Shown here: piece after piece, positions 8,926 to 17,725 of the stretch | Layout of the letters: every line of letters begins with the position of its first letter | Position numbering within the stretch: position 1 is the stretch's first letter | Source: JAWXBA01 sp048499805 | GTDB lineage: Bacteria > Gemmatimonadota > Gemmatimonadetes > Gemmatimonadales > GWC2-71-9 | Assembly (NCBI GenBank): GCA_048499805.1 | Contig: JASNZF010000001.1 | Location: forward strand, 780,620-844,619 | Reading direction: 5' to 3' | Length of the DNA stretch: 64,000 bases | The notes under the pieces: model-generated | Told to the model about the DNA's origin: nothing | Seen by the model: the letters and a program-made list of their open reading frames with translations, nothing else | Database searches by the model: none | Program-made: the position numbers and the translations under genes

Positions 8926-11126
8926 GCGGCCCGCCGCAGGTGGCACCGGGACCGGCCGGTGGGGACGCACCGATCGCGCTTACCGTCGCGCTGGACCGCG
9001 GTCGCGGGGAGCGGTGGGAGGAGAAGTACGCCCTCCGCACCCTGCTCAGGATTGCCGGGTACGGGTGCCGGTTCGTCTGGCGCGACCAGGTCGCGCAGGT
9101 CGACATCGCCTACTCGGCGGTGGACGACGGCCAGGCCACCCTGCACATCCCGGACGCCGGTCGGGATTTCACCCGGGCGCCGGAGGTGGATGCGACCGGG
9201 AGCCAGTGGTGGGCGGAGCTCCCCTTCCTGCGCTTTCCCGGCGAAGGCTGGCACCCGCCCGGCGGTGGCACGGCCGTGCGGTGGCCCGCCGACGTTGTCT
9301 TTGCCACGTTCTGGCTGCTCACCGGGGCGCGGGAGACCCGGTGGGGCAGGGACCGGTGGGACAACCTCCAGGCCGGGGACTGGGTTCCGGTTCGGGATGG
9401 GCTCCTGCCCGAGGCGCCGGTCTCCCGCTGGGGCCGAGCCATCCGGGACCTCTTCGCCGCGCGCGGCCTGGTACCGCTCGGGATGCCCTGGGAACGGGGC
9501 GGCACTGAGGTGGCGTTCAGCTTCACCCACGACGTGGACTATCCCCAGATCATCCGTTGGATCGAGGCTCCGAGGCTGCTGGCCCGCCGCGGCCTGGCAG
9601 GGGCGGGACTCGCCCTCTCCGTGCTCCGCGGCGCCAGCCATTTCTGGACCTTCCGGGAGTGGCTGGAGCTGGAAGCGAGACTCGGCGCCCGCGGCACCTT
9701 CTACTTCATGGCCCGGCGCGGCAGCCTCCTCCAGTACGCCCTCGGCCGGCCGGATGACTTCTACGACATCCGGCGCCCGGAGTTCGCGCGGCTGTTCGCG
9801 GAATTGCGGGATGCGGGGTGCGAGATCGGCCTCCACGCCTCGTTTTTGGCCCACCGCAGCGCCGAGACGCTCCGGGTCGAGGCCGAGCGGGTGAGCCACG
9901 CCTCCGGCACCGAGGTGGTGGGGAACCGGCACCATTTCTGGCACCTCGATCCCGACGACCCCAACGAGACCCTTCGTCGCCACGAGCTGGCCGGCCTGCG
10001 GTATGACTCGTCCCTTGGCCTCGAGTTCTACCCGGGCTTCCGCCGGGGGACCTGTCATCCCTTCCGTCCCTTCCATCCCGGCGAGCGACGGGAACTGGAC
10101 ACGATCCAGGTTCCACCGGCCTGGATGGATGACCACTTCGGCCGGCGGCGGGCCGTCAACGGGATTGCCGACCCGGATCGCGCCGCCGCCCGGATCCTGC
10201 AGGCCGCGCGCGCCACCGGCGGGGTCGCGGTCGTGGACTACCACTCCCGCGGAATGAATGCGGAGTTCTATCCCGAGTATGGCCCCTGGTTGGCGCGCTT
10301 CGTGGCACGGGAGCTGGACAGCGGGGTGGCCTTCCGGACCCCGGGCGAACTGGCCGAGCAGTACCGGGAGGTGGAAGAGCGACTCGGGACGGTGTCGAGC
10401 GACACCGCCCGGGGCGAAACGGCGGTTCCGCTCCAGGCACCGGCGAAGCTCGAGGTGCGCCCCCTGGCGCCAGGTGATGCGGCCGAGACGGCCCGCCTGC
10501 ACGCCGAGCTGTTTGGCGATCCCGACTTCAACGGCCATTCGGTGGCGACGCTCGGCACCGGGTTCCTCGAGCACGCCTTCTACCGGCTGAACATCGACAA
10601 CCCCGACCTCCATGCGCTGGTCGCCGTGGCCGACGGACGGGTGGTCGGCTTCTTTGTCCATGCGACGGCACGGTCCGGGGTCTTTGGGCACCTGCTGCGC
10701 CGCCACCCGGTCGGCCTCCTGCGGGCGACCCTGGGCTCGCTGGTACGCCGGCCCACCCGGCTTCCCGCCTTCCTGACCAACCTCCGGTACATGCGCCAGG
10801 AGGCCCCGGCCTTCCTCGACGATGTCCAGGGTTGGTGTGTCGTCGTCGGGGTGCACCCGGACGCCCGCACCCGCCGATTCGAGGCGCGGCACGGGGGGCG
10901 CGTCGCCGCCGACCTGTTCGATGCCGCCGAGGCCCACCTCCAGGCCGCCGGCTGCAACGGCTGGTATGTGGCGGTCCGCCCGGACAATGCGGCGGTGCAG
11001 GGGCTGCTGCGCCGCCGTGGGGCGACCGAGGCGGGAACGGGCCGGTCCCAGGGACTCGAGATGTGCTACTACGTGAAGCGCTTCGCCCCGGCTCCCTCCG
11101 TGGCGCCGCCTGGCCGTGCCGGTTAG
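8922..11126 (+). CDS. Polysaccharide deacetylase fused to GNAT acetyltransferase
   Basis: 734 aa, GTG start in a third consecutive GTGA overlap. Residues 1 to about 190 form an N-terminal domain as in large wall-associated deacetylases. FTHDVDYP around 201-208 supplies the catalytic/metal Asp residues, GLHASFLAH gives the metal histidines, and NRHHFWHLD, WMDDHFGRR and DYHSRGMN follow. After about residue 508 a separate domain begins (KLEVRPLAPGDA), with features of a GNAT N-acyltransferase: LVAVADGRVVGFFV, a VGVHPDARTRRF segment in place of the acetyl-CoA loop, and a C-terminal VRPDNAAVQGLLRRRG. One polypeptide could thus remove one acyl group and add another; the fusion is seen, the combined activity is inferred. 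No signal peptide, so probably cytosolic. Confidence 0.8.
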   Translation: MSGPPQVAPGPAGGDAPIALTVALDRGRGERWEEKYALRTLLRIAGYGCRFVWRDQVAQVDIAYSAVDDGQATLHIPDAGRDFTRAPEVDATGSQWWAELPFLRFPGEGWHPPGGGTAVRWPADVVFATFWLLTGARETRWGRDRWDNLQAGDWVPVRDGLLPEAPVSRWGRAIRDLFAARGLVPLGMPWERGGTEVAFSFTHDVDYPQIIRWIEAPRLLARRGLAGAGLALSVLRGASHFWTFREWLELEARLGARGTFYFMARRGSLLQYALGRPDDFYDIRRPEFARLFAELRDAGCEIGLHASFLAHRSAETLRVEAERVSHASGTEVVGNRHHFWHLDPDDPNETLRRHELAGLRYDSSLGLEFYPGFRRGTCHPFRPFHPGERRELDTIQVPPAWMDDHFGRRRAVNGIADPDRAAARILQAARATGGVAVVDYHSRGMNAEFYPEYGPWLARFVARELDSGVAFRTPGELAEQYREVEERLGTVSSDTARGETAVPLQAPAKLEVRPLAPGDAAETARLHAELFGDPDFNGHSVATLGTGFLEHAFYRLNIDNPDLHALVAVADGRVVGFFVHATARSGVFGHLLRRHPVGLLRATLGSLVRRPTRLPAFLTNLRYMRQEAPAFLDDVQGWCVVVGVHPDARTRRFEARHGGRVAADLFDAAEAHLQAAGCNGWYVAVRPDNAAVQGLLRRRGATEAGTGRSQGLEMCYYVKRFAPAPSVAPPGRAG

Positions 11127-11159
11127 GTTCTCCACCTTGGCTCCCACCATTTCCAACGC

Positions 11160-12884
11160 ATGCGCCCAGCGATGATTTCCGACCTGCGATCGGCCGGCGC
11201 GACCGTCTACCTGGGTTTCGCCCGCGAGGCGATGCCCCGGCTGCTGGGGACCCTGGACCGCGAGTCGCTCTCACCGACCCGGGGCAGCTTCGACCGGGAC
11301 CACTGGGCCTGGAAGTTCCGCGACTTTCCCATCACGATGTTGCAGGCCGGCGTGCTTCCGCTGGCCTGGTGGTGGCGGACGCCGGCGCCGGACAATCCCT
11401 GGCACGGCCGCGCTGCCGTTCACGAGTGGATCCAGGCGGCGCTCGGCGCGATCCTTGATCGGCAGCACCGCAACGGGGCCTTCGATACCGTGGCGCCAAA
11501 CAGCCAGGACCACGGGGTCACCCTGGCGCAGTGCTACGTCCTCGCCACGACCGCCGACCTGCTCGGGGAGGACTGTCCCAGCCCGCTGGCTGAGCGCATC
11601 GCCAATGGACTGCGGCGCGGAGCCGCCTTCGCCGCCCGCTCGTCCGAGGACTACGCCTTCATCACCAACCACCAGGCGCTCTTCGCCCTCACCTGGCATC
11701 GCCTGGGACAGCGGCTCTCCGACCCGGCCCTCGGCGCCCGCGCCGAGGCGGTTGTCGCGGCAATCCTGGCGCACCAGTCGCCGGACGGGTGGTTCGCGGA
11801 GTACGGCGGGCCGGACCCCGGGTACGAGACTCTCGGACTCCAGCACCTGGCCCAGCTTGCGGAAGAGCGCCCGGCCCCCGCGCTCTCCGGGGCGATCGAT
11901 CGTTCGCTGGCGTTCCTGGCCCACTGCGTGCAACCCGACGGCGGATTGGGCGGGGGCTGGGCCAGTCGGCACACGCGCCAGTGGTATCCCGCGGGTCTCG
12001 AGTTGCTGGCGGAGCGGTCGGAGACGGCCCGGGCCTTGGCGGACTTCCTGCGGCCTCGCCTTGTCCGGGCGCCGGTCGTGACACCCCAGACCGTGGACGC
12101 CCACAACCTGCCGCTGCTGCTGCACTCCTACTGCCTCGCGGCCACCGCGGTCGGCCGGCGGACCGAAGAACCCCGGGCTGTCTCCCTCCCGTGCGAGGCG
12201 GAGGCGCCGCTCCGGTACTTTGCCGACGCTGGCGTGGTGTTTGCTTCCACCCCCAGCTACTACGCGGCCTGCGGCCTCCGGAAGGGCGGCGTGCTGGCGG
12301 TCGTGGGGAAGTCCCCGGCGGTGCTGGTCCACGAGGATGCGGGGTATGTGGCGGAGTCGGGGGGCGCCGGCCGGCGCTGGTCGTCGGCGCTGCTGGGCCT
12401 CACCGTGGAGTGCGATGTGCAAGGTGCCGGGGCCACGACCCGGGCCCGATTCGGCCTGGCGCCGCGTCCGGTGCTCACGCCAGGGGCGTTCCTGCTGCTG
12501 CGGTGCCTCAACCTGACGCTGTTCCGCAGCGTCTGGCTGGGGGCGCGCATCCGGCGCATGATTATTGCCAGATTGATCACCGGCCGCCGCCCTGGCCCGC
12601 TGCAGCTGGAGCGCCGGCTCTCCTTCGAGGCGGACCGGGTGGTGGTCGAGGACGCCATCTCGGGGGGGGATCGCTCGGTGGCCTCACTCTGGCGGCCGCG
12701 GGCGTTCACGGCGGTGCACATGGGCTCGGCCCGGTACTACCACCCGCAGGACCTGGCGGACCTGCCCGAGCCGTCGCTGGCGGAGGCGGCCCGGCACCTT
12801 GCGACAACGGGGGCCGTGACCCTGCAGTACACCATCGATGGCCGCGGTGACCGCCCCGCCGTCCATCCGGCATCCAGCACCTGA
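11160..12884 (+). CDS. Unrecognised 574-aa protein, possibly alpha/alpha-toroid plus beta-sandwich
   Basis: I do not recognise this gene with certainty. The N-terminal ~300 residues are helical with repeated segments of the kind HxxNGAFD, HQSPDGWFAEYGGPDPGYET and CVQPDGGLGGGW, spaced 45-60 residues apart, which resemble the (alpha/alpha) barrels of heparinase II/III, glycoside hydrolases or terpene-cyclase-like proteins. The C-terminal ~230 residues look beta-rich (TPSYYAACGLRKGG, VECDVQGAGATTRARFG), as in the sandwich domain of polysaccharide lyases. No clear signal peptide. It lies 33 bases after the deacetylase-GNAT gene and 35 before a GT2 gene, so it belongs to the cluster; a lyase or polymer-remodelling role would fit but is unproven. 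Confidence 0.6.
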   Translation: MRPAMISDLRSAGATVYLGFAREAMPRLLGTLDRESLSPTRGSFDRDHWAWKFRDFPITMLQAGVLPLAWWWRTPAPDNPWHGRAAVHEWIQAALGAILDRQHRNGAFDTVAPNSQDHGVTLAQCYVLATTADLLGEDCPSPLAERIANGLRRGAAFAARSSEDYAFITNHQALFALTWHRLGQRLSDPALGARAEAVVAAILAHQSPDGWFAEYGGPDPGYETLGLQHLAQLAEERPAPALSGAIDRSLAFLAHCVQPDGGLGGGWASRHTRQWYPAGLELLAERSETARALADFLRPRLVRAPVVTPQTVDAHNLPLLLHSYCLAATAVGRRTEEPRAVSLPCEAEAPLRYFADAGVVFASTPSYYAACGLRKGGVLAVVGKSPAVLVHEDAGYVAESGGAGRRWSSALLGLTVECDVQGAGATTRARFGLAPRPVLTPGAFLLLRCLNLTLFRSVWLGARIRRMIIARLITGRRPGPLQLERRLSFEADRVVVEDAISGGDRSVASLWRPRAFTAVHMGSARYYHPQDLADLPEPSLAEAARHLATTGAVTLQYTIDGRGDRPAVHPASST

Positions 12885-12919
12885 GTGCGGCGGCGACCGC
12901 TCCAACCGAGGCACCTCTG

Positions 12920-13753
12920 ATGATCTACATCCTGCTCCCCGCGTACAACGAGGAAGCCGCGATCCGGCCGATGACCGAGAAGATCGACGCGGCCATGCGG
13001 GAGGCCGGGGCGGCCTACCAGATCGTGGCGGTGGACGACGGGAGCCGGGACGGCACCGCGGCGATCCTCGAGGAACTGCGCGCCACCTACTCCATGCACG
13101 TGATCACCCACAAGCTCAACCGGGGCCTCGGTGAGACGATCCGGGACGGCCTCGAGTATGTCGCCGAGGTCGGGGGGCGCGGGGATGTCGTGGTCCGCAT
13201 GGACTGCGACGACACCCATGACCCGCACTACATCCTCGAGATGGTGGCCAAGTTGCGGGCGGGTTATGAAGTCGTGATCGCCTCCCGGTACACCACCGGC
13301 GGCGGGCAGATCGGCGTGAACCTCTATCGCCGGACCATCTCGCGCTGCGCCAACCTGCTGATGAAGCTCTGCTTCCCGATGCGGGGGATCCAGGAGTACA
13401 CCTCCGGGTTCCGCGCCTACCGGGTGGCGCTGATCCAGGATGCACTCGAGATCTTCGAGAACCGGTTCATCGACCTCAAGGGGATGGGCTTTACCGGCAC
13501 CGTGGAGAAGCTGATCAAGTGCCGGATGCTCGGCGCCCGCGTCACCGAGCATGGCTTCGTGCTGCGCTACGACCGGAAGTCGGGGCCGTCGAAGGTCCTC
13601 ACCAGCCTGACCACCCTGGGCTACCTGGTGCTGATCGCCAAGTACATCGTGGCCTGGGGCACGCTGGGCGACCTCTGGAAGGAGCGCGCCGCCGAGCGCC
13701 GGCGGACGGCGTATGGCCCGGACGGCCTCCCGGTCGAGCCCCTCACCCAATGA
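12920..13753 (+). CDS. Glycosyltransferase family 2, DPM1-like
   Basis: 277 aa GT-A fold enzyme. Seen: LLPAYNEE near the N-terminus, VVDDGSRDGT-type nucleotide-binding segment (AVDDGSRDGT at about 35-44), the metal-binding MDCDDTHDP around 92-100, and the acceptor-side segment GFRAYR. A hydrophobic stretch near 230-250 could bind the membrane. Closest in style to polyprenyl-phosphate mannose/glucose synthases, which would make donors for the two GT39-like proteins in this cluster; this link is an inference. A GC-rich hairpin follows the stop. Confidence 0.85.
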   Translation: MIYILLPAYNEEAAIRPMTEKIDAAMREAGAAYQIVAVDDGSRDGTAAILEELRATYSMHVITHKLNRGLGETIRDGLEYVAEVGGRGDVVVRMDCDDTHDPHYILEMVAKLRAGYEVVIASRYTTGGGQIGVNLYRRTISRCANLLMKLCFPMRGIQEYTSGFRAYRVALIQDALEIFENRFIDLKGMGFTGTVEKLIKCRMLGARVTEHGFVLRYDRKSGPSKVLTSLTTLGYLVLIAKYIVAWGTLGDLWKERAAERRRTAYGPDGLPVEPLTQ

Positions 13754-13755
13754 TC

Positions 13756-13772
13756 CCCGGCGTGGCGCCGGG
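13756..13772 (+). terminator. Possible attenuator/terminator hairpin
   Basis: CCCGGCG-TGG-CGCCGGG forms a perfect 7-bp stem three bases after the stop of the upstream GT2 gene. It has no U-tract. The next gene starts 174 bases later, so this 192-base gap may separate two transcripts or hold an internal promoter; I see no clear -10/-35 pair. Confidence 0.3.
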
Positions 13773-13945
13773 CGTCACCGGTGCCGGACGGAGCTGCCGG
13801 GTGGAAGCCGGCGATCCCTTGCGGGAAATGGGGTTTCGGACGAATGCTGCGGGTGGTGCAGCGGTCCTTGCCGGCGCCGCAGGGGCCCGACTCTTGCAAC
13901 CGCTGGCACCCTCGGTCAACTCTGCCTCGCTCCGGTGAAGGGCCC

Positions 13946-14719
13946 ATGAACGCAGGATCCACGCCCGCCGCGCTGTCCCTCGTGATTCCCGCCTACAACG
14001 AGGCGGCGGGCGTCACGCCAACCATCGAGCGCCTGTTCGGCGCCTTTGAGGCGGCCGGGTATGCGCTCGAGGTCGTGGCGGTGGACAACGGGTCCACCGA
14101 CGGGACCGGGGAGGTCCTCCAGCAGCTCTCCCGGCGGCATGAACGTCTTCGCGTCCACCGGGTGCCGGTGAACCAGGGATATGGCAATGGCATCCTCGAG
14201 GGGATTCCCCTCACCACGGCGGACTGGGTGGGGATGATTCCAGCCGATGGACAGGTGGATGCCGAGGACGTGGTCCGGCTCTACGAGGCGGCGCTGGCGA
14301 CGGACGGACAGGTGGTTGCAAAGGTGCGCCGACGGTTCCGGCTGGACGGGTTTGCACGGAAGTTCGTGTCCATCGGCTACAATGCCATGGTCCTGCTGCT
14401 CTGGCCCGGCATCGGCACCCTGGACATGAACGGCAGCCCCAAGTTGATGCGCCGCGAGGCCCTCCTGGCCATGGCGCTGACCTCCCGGCAGTGGTTTCTG
14501 GATCCCGAGCTGATGATCAAGGCGCATTACATGGGCCTCCGGGTCCTCGAGGTGAACGTGTTCGCGCGGATGCGGGGCACCGGGCTCTCCCACGTGCGGG
14601 CCTCCACCTGCTGGGAGTTCTTCGCGGAGTTGATCCGATACCGGTTTACCGGGCTGCTGCGGCCCTGGGTCCGGGATGTCGGCCGTCCCTTTCGCCAGGC
14701 CCTGGGATCCAAGCGATGA
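13946..14719 (+). CDS. Glycosyltransferase family 2
   Basis: 257 aa. ATG 13946 is preferred because the GT2 fold begins right after it (LSLVIPAYNEA); an upstream in-frame extension exists but is Arg/Pro-rich. Seen: VAVDNGSTDGT near 39-49, IPADGQVD with the DxD-like metal site near 97, and a conserved MNGSPKLMRR segment. It resembles dolichol-phosphate-sugar synthase-like GT2 proteins without the C-terminal membrane domain. The stop overlaps the next start as ATGA, so it is translationally coupled to the methyltransferase. Confidence 0.85.
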   Translation: MNAGSTPAALSLVIPAYNEAAGVTPTIERLFGAFEAAGYALEVVAVDNGSTDGTGEVLQQLSRRHERLRVHRVPVNQGYGNGILEGIPLTTADWVGMIPADGQVDAEDVVRLYEAALATDGQVVAKVRRRFRLDGFARKFVSIGYNAMVLLLWPGIGTLDMNGSPKLMRREALLAMALTSRQWFLDPELMIKAHYMGLRVLEVNVFARMRGTGLSHVRASTCWEFFAELIRYRFTGLLRPWVRDVGRPFRQALGSKR

Positions 14720-15978
14720 CCGCCATCCCCACTGAGCCCGTCCTGCACCGGCGACGGACGACCTGCCGCGCCTGCGGGGCAGCAGCGCTCGAGCCCGTGC
14801 TGGACCTGGGATCCCAGCCCCTGGCCAACGCCCTCCTCAGCGATCCCGACGAGTTCTCCACCGAGCCCCGATTCCCGCTCGTGCTGGCCGGATGCACCGC
14901 GTGTGGGCTGCCGCAGTTGGCGGACGTCATCGATCCCGTGGCGCTGTTCGGTCACTACCTCTATGTCACGGGAACTTCCGACACGATCGCGGCCCACAAC
15001 CGCGCCTATGCTGCCACCGTGCATGAGGTGCTCGGCCTCGTTCCCGATGACCTCGTGGTGGAGGTGGCGAGCAACGACGGCAGCCTCCTGACCTGTTTTC
15101 AGGACCTGGGCGTCCGGGTGCTCGGTGTGGAGCCCGCGAGCAACATCGCCGCGATTGCGCGCCAACGCGGCATCCCGACCGAGGAGGCGTTCTTCGGTGC
15201 TGGCATCGGCGCCGGCCTGCGCGGCGCCCATGGAGCCGCCCGCGCGGTGATCGGGAACAATGTCCTGGCCCATGTGGACAATCCGGTCGCGTTCCTGGCG
15301 GATGCGCGCGCCCTGGTGGCCTCGGACGGACTCGTCATCGTCGAGGTCCCCTATCTCGGGGAGATGCTGGAGCGCCTCGAATTCGATACGATCTATCACG
15401 AGCACCTGTGCTATTTCTCGATCACCGCCCTGGCCCGGATCGCGGAGCAGGCGGGCCTCGCCCTGGTGCGAGTTGACCGAGTTCCGGTCCACGGGGGTTC
15501 GGTGCGAGTCTATGCCGCCCCCGCCGCGACGGTGGGCGGACATGCCGAGCCGGTCCGGGTGCTGATGGAGGACGAGGCGGCGTCCGGGCTGACGGGCATG
15601 CCGGCCCTGCGGCGGTTTGCCGAGGGGAGCGCCCGGACCAGGACCGCGCTGGTGGAACTGCTGGCAGGACTCCGGGGGAAGGGAGCCCGGATTGCCGCCT
15701 ACGGGGCCCCGGCCAAGGGAAACACGCTGCTCAACTATTGCAGAATCGGGTCCGACATGGTTGGCTACACGGTGGACCGGAGTGCCCTCAAGCAGGGTCG
15801 CTATACCCCGGGGCAGCACCTGCGGGTGGAGCCGGTGGAGCGGCTGCTGGAGGATCAGCCCGATTACGTCCTGATCCTCGCCTGGAACTTCGCCGACGAG
15901 ATCATGGCACAGCAGGCCGAATACCGGCGGCGCGGCGGCCGCTTCATCCTCCCCCTTCCTGAGCCGCGGGTGCTCTGA
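14716..15978 (+). CDS. Sugar C-methyltransferase (SAM-dependent, zinc-binding N-terminus)
   Basis: 420 aa in the three-part layout of NDP-sugar C-methyltransferases (TylC3, NovU, EvaC type): an N-terminal zinc domain with Cys17, Cys20, Cys60 and Cys63; a Rossmann SAM site VEVASNDGSLL at 115-125; the YHEHLCYFS catalytic-region segment; and a C-terminal domain with YGAPAKGNTLLNY. Family members add a methyl branch next to a keto group of a deoxysugar nucleotide. It directly precedes rfbF and rfbG, which make CDP-4-keto-6-deoxyglucose, so a methyl-branched CDP-sugar is the likely product. Confidence 0.88.
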   Translation: MTAIPTEPVLHRRRTTCRACGAAALEPVLDLGSQPLANALLSDPDEFSTEPRFPLVLAGCTACGLPQLADVIDPVALFGHYLYVTGTSDTIAAHNRAYAATVHEVLGLVPDDLVVEVASNDGSLLTCFQDLGVRVLGVEPASNIAAIARQRGIPTEEAFFGAGIGAGLRGAHGAARAVIGNNVLAHVDNPVAFLADARALVASDGLVIVEVPYLGEMLERLEFDTIYHEHLCYFSITALARIAEQAGLALVRVDRVPVHGGSVRVYAAPAATVGGHAEPVRVLMEDEAASGLTGMPALRRFAEGSARTRTALVELLAGLRGKGARIAAYGAPAKGNTLLNYCRIGSDMVGYTVDRSALKQGRYTPGQHLRVEPVERLLEDQPDYVLILAWNFADEIMAQQAEYRRRGGRFILPLPEPRVL

Positions 15979-15979
15979 C

Positions 15980-16750
15980 ATGCAGACGGTCATTCTTGCC
16001 GGCGGACGCGGCACCCGCATCTCCGAGGAATCCGCCACTCGCCCGAAGCCGATGGTGGAGATCGGGGGCAAGCCGGTCCTCTGGCACCTGATGCAGATCT
16101 ACGGGGCGCACGGATTCCGCGAATTCGTGGTGGCGTGTGGCTACAAGAGTGAGATGATCAAGTCCTACTTCCACAACCTGCTGGTGCTCTCGAGCGACTT
16201 CACCATCGACCTGGCCCACGGCAAGCTTGAGGTGGCCGAAGGGCCGCGCCCCGATTGGCGGGTCAGCGTGGTGGACACGGGGCTCGACACGATGACCGGA
16301 GGTCGAATCCAGCGACTCGCCCCGTGGCTCGGCGGGACGACCTTCATGGCCACCTATGGCGACGGGCTCGCGGATATCGACCTGCGCGCGCTCACGGCGT
16401 ACCACCGGGCACACGGGAAGCTGGCCACCGTGACGGCGGTGCGACCCCCGGCCCGATTCGGCAGCCTGGTGCTGCGCGACGGCCGGGTCGAGGAATTCTC
16501 CGAGAAGAGCCAGGCCGAGTCAGGGTGGATCAACGGCGGGTTCTTCGTGTTCGAGCCGGAGGTGCTCCAGTATCTCGATGGGGATGGCTGCATCCTGGAG
16601 CGGGGGCCGCTGGAGCGCCTGGCGGAAGAGGGGCAGCTCATGGCGTACCAGCACGAGGGGTTCTGGCAGCCGATGGACACCATCCGTGAGAAGGAGATGC
16701 TGGAAGCCCAGTGGGGCAGTGGCCGTGCACCATGGAGGATCTGGGCATGA
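15980..16750 (+). CDS. rfbF: Glucose-1-phosphate cytidylyltransferase
   Basis: 256 aa nucleotidyltransferase that makes CDP-glucose from CTP and glucose-1-phosphate. Seen: GGRGTR at 8-13, RPKPMVEIGGKP at 21-32, YGDGLADID for the metal-binding Asp, and WINGGFFVFEP, with near-normal family length (about 257). It starts one base after the methyltransferase stop, and its own stop overlaps the rfbG start as ATGA. The order methyltransferase-rfbF-rfbG is a recurrent deoxysugar module. No rfbH is present in the window. Confidence 0.93.
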   Translation: MQTVILAGGRGTRISEESATRPKPMVEIGGKPVLWHLMQIYGAHGFREFVVACGYKSEMIKSYFHNLLVLSSDFTIDLAHGKLEVAEGPRPDWRVSVVDTGLDTMTGGRIQRLAPWLGGTTFMATYGDGLADIDLRALTAYHRAHGKLATVTAVRPPARFGSLVLRDGRVEEFSEKSQAESGWINGGFFVFEPEVLQYLDGDGCILERGPLERLAEEGQLMAYQHEGFWQPMDTIREKEMLEAQWGSGRAPWRIWA

Positions 16751-17721
16751 CATTCTGGCAACGCCGGCGGGTCTTCGTCTCGGGAACAACCGGACTCCTG
16801 GGGGCCTGGCTCACCGAGGAACTCCTCGAGAGGGGCGCCGAGGTCGTGGCCCTGGTGCGCGATTGGGTTCCCAACAGCCGGGCCGTCACGGCGGGGATCC
16901 TCGATCGGTGCCATGTGGTGCGGGGAGACCTCGAGGATCTCGACATCGTCGTCCGGGCGCTCAATGAGTACGAGGTGGACTCGGTGTTCCACCTCGGTGC
17001 GCAGGCGATCGTCGGGACCGCGGTCCGTCACCCGCTCTCGACCTTCGAGTCGAACGTTCGTGGCACCTGGACGCTCATGGACGCGGTCCGGCAGTGCCCC
17101 CGCCTGATCGAGCGGGTCGTGGTGGCTTCGAGTGACAAGGCGTATGGCGATCAACCCGTCCTGCCATACACCGAGGAGATGCCCCTGCAGGGCCGCTTCC
17201 CGTACGATGTCTCGAAATCGTGCAGCGACCTGATCGCCCTTTCCTATTTCCACACCTGGAAGGTGCCGGTGGCGGTCACGCGCTGCGGCAACCTCTTCGG
17301 CGGCGGGGACCTCAACTTCAATCGCCTCATCCCGGGCACGATCCGGTCGGTCCTGCGGGGGGAGGCACCGGTGATTCGGTCCGATGGGAAGTTCATCCGG
17401 GACTATGTCTACGTGCGCGACGCCGTGGAGGCGTATCTCGGCCTGGCGGAGCATCTCCCCGGCGAGGGGATCACCGGTGAGGCGTTCAATTTCGGGCCAC
17501 AGGAGCCGCTGTCGGTGCGGGAGGTTGTGCAGCGACTGCTGACGCTGATGGGACGCGAGGACCTGGTACCCGAAATCCTGAATCAGGCGGTGCACGAGAT
17601 TCCCAGCCAGTTCCTCGACTGCCGCAAGGCTGCCGCGCGACTTGGCTGGCAGCCGCGCTACTCCTTCGAGGACGGCCTCCGCGAGACGGTGGCATGGTAT
17701 CGGGCCGAATTGGAGCGGTAG
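16747..17721 (+). CDS. rfbG: CDP-glucose 4,6-dehydratase-type SDR
   Basis: 324 aa extended short-chain dehydrogenase. ATG 16747 overlaps the rfbF stop (ATGA) and puts the NAD-binding GTTGLLG at 13-19, the family's usual place; an upstream in-frame ATG at 16711 would add 12 residues inside rfbF. Seen: SSDKAYG at 128-134 and the catalytic Tyr153/Lys157 in YDVSK. It should convert CDP-glucose to CDP-4-keto-6-deoxyglucose. Last gene of the plus arm, its stop only 4 bases from the stop of the convergent minus arm. Confidence 0.88.
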   Translation: MTFWQRRRVFVSGTTGLLGAWLTEELLERGAEVVALVRDWVPNSRAVTAGILDRCHVVRGDLEDLDIVVRALNEYEVDSVFHLGAQAIVGTAVRHPLSTFESNVRGTWTLMDAVRQCPRLIERVVVASSDKAYGDQPVLPYTEEMPLQGRFPYDVSKSCSDLIALSYFHTWKVPVAVTRCGNLFGGGDLNFNRLIPGTIRSVLRGEAPVIRSDGKFIRDYVYVRDAVEAYLGLAEHLPGEGITGEAFNFGPQEPLSVREVVQRLLTLMGREDLVPEILNQAVHEIPSQFLDCRKAAARLGWQPRYSFEDGLRETVAWYRAELER

Positions 17722-17725
17722 GTGG

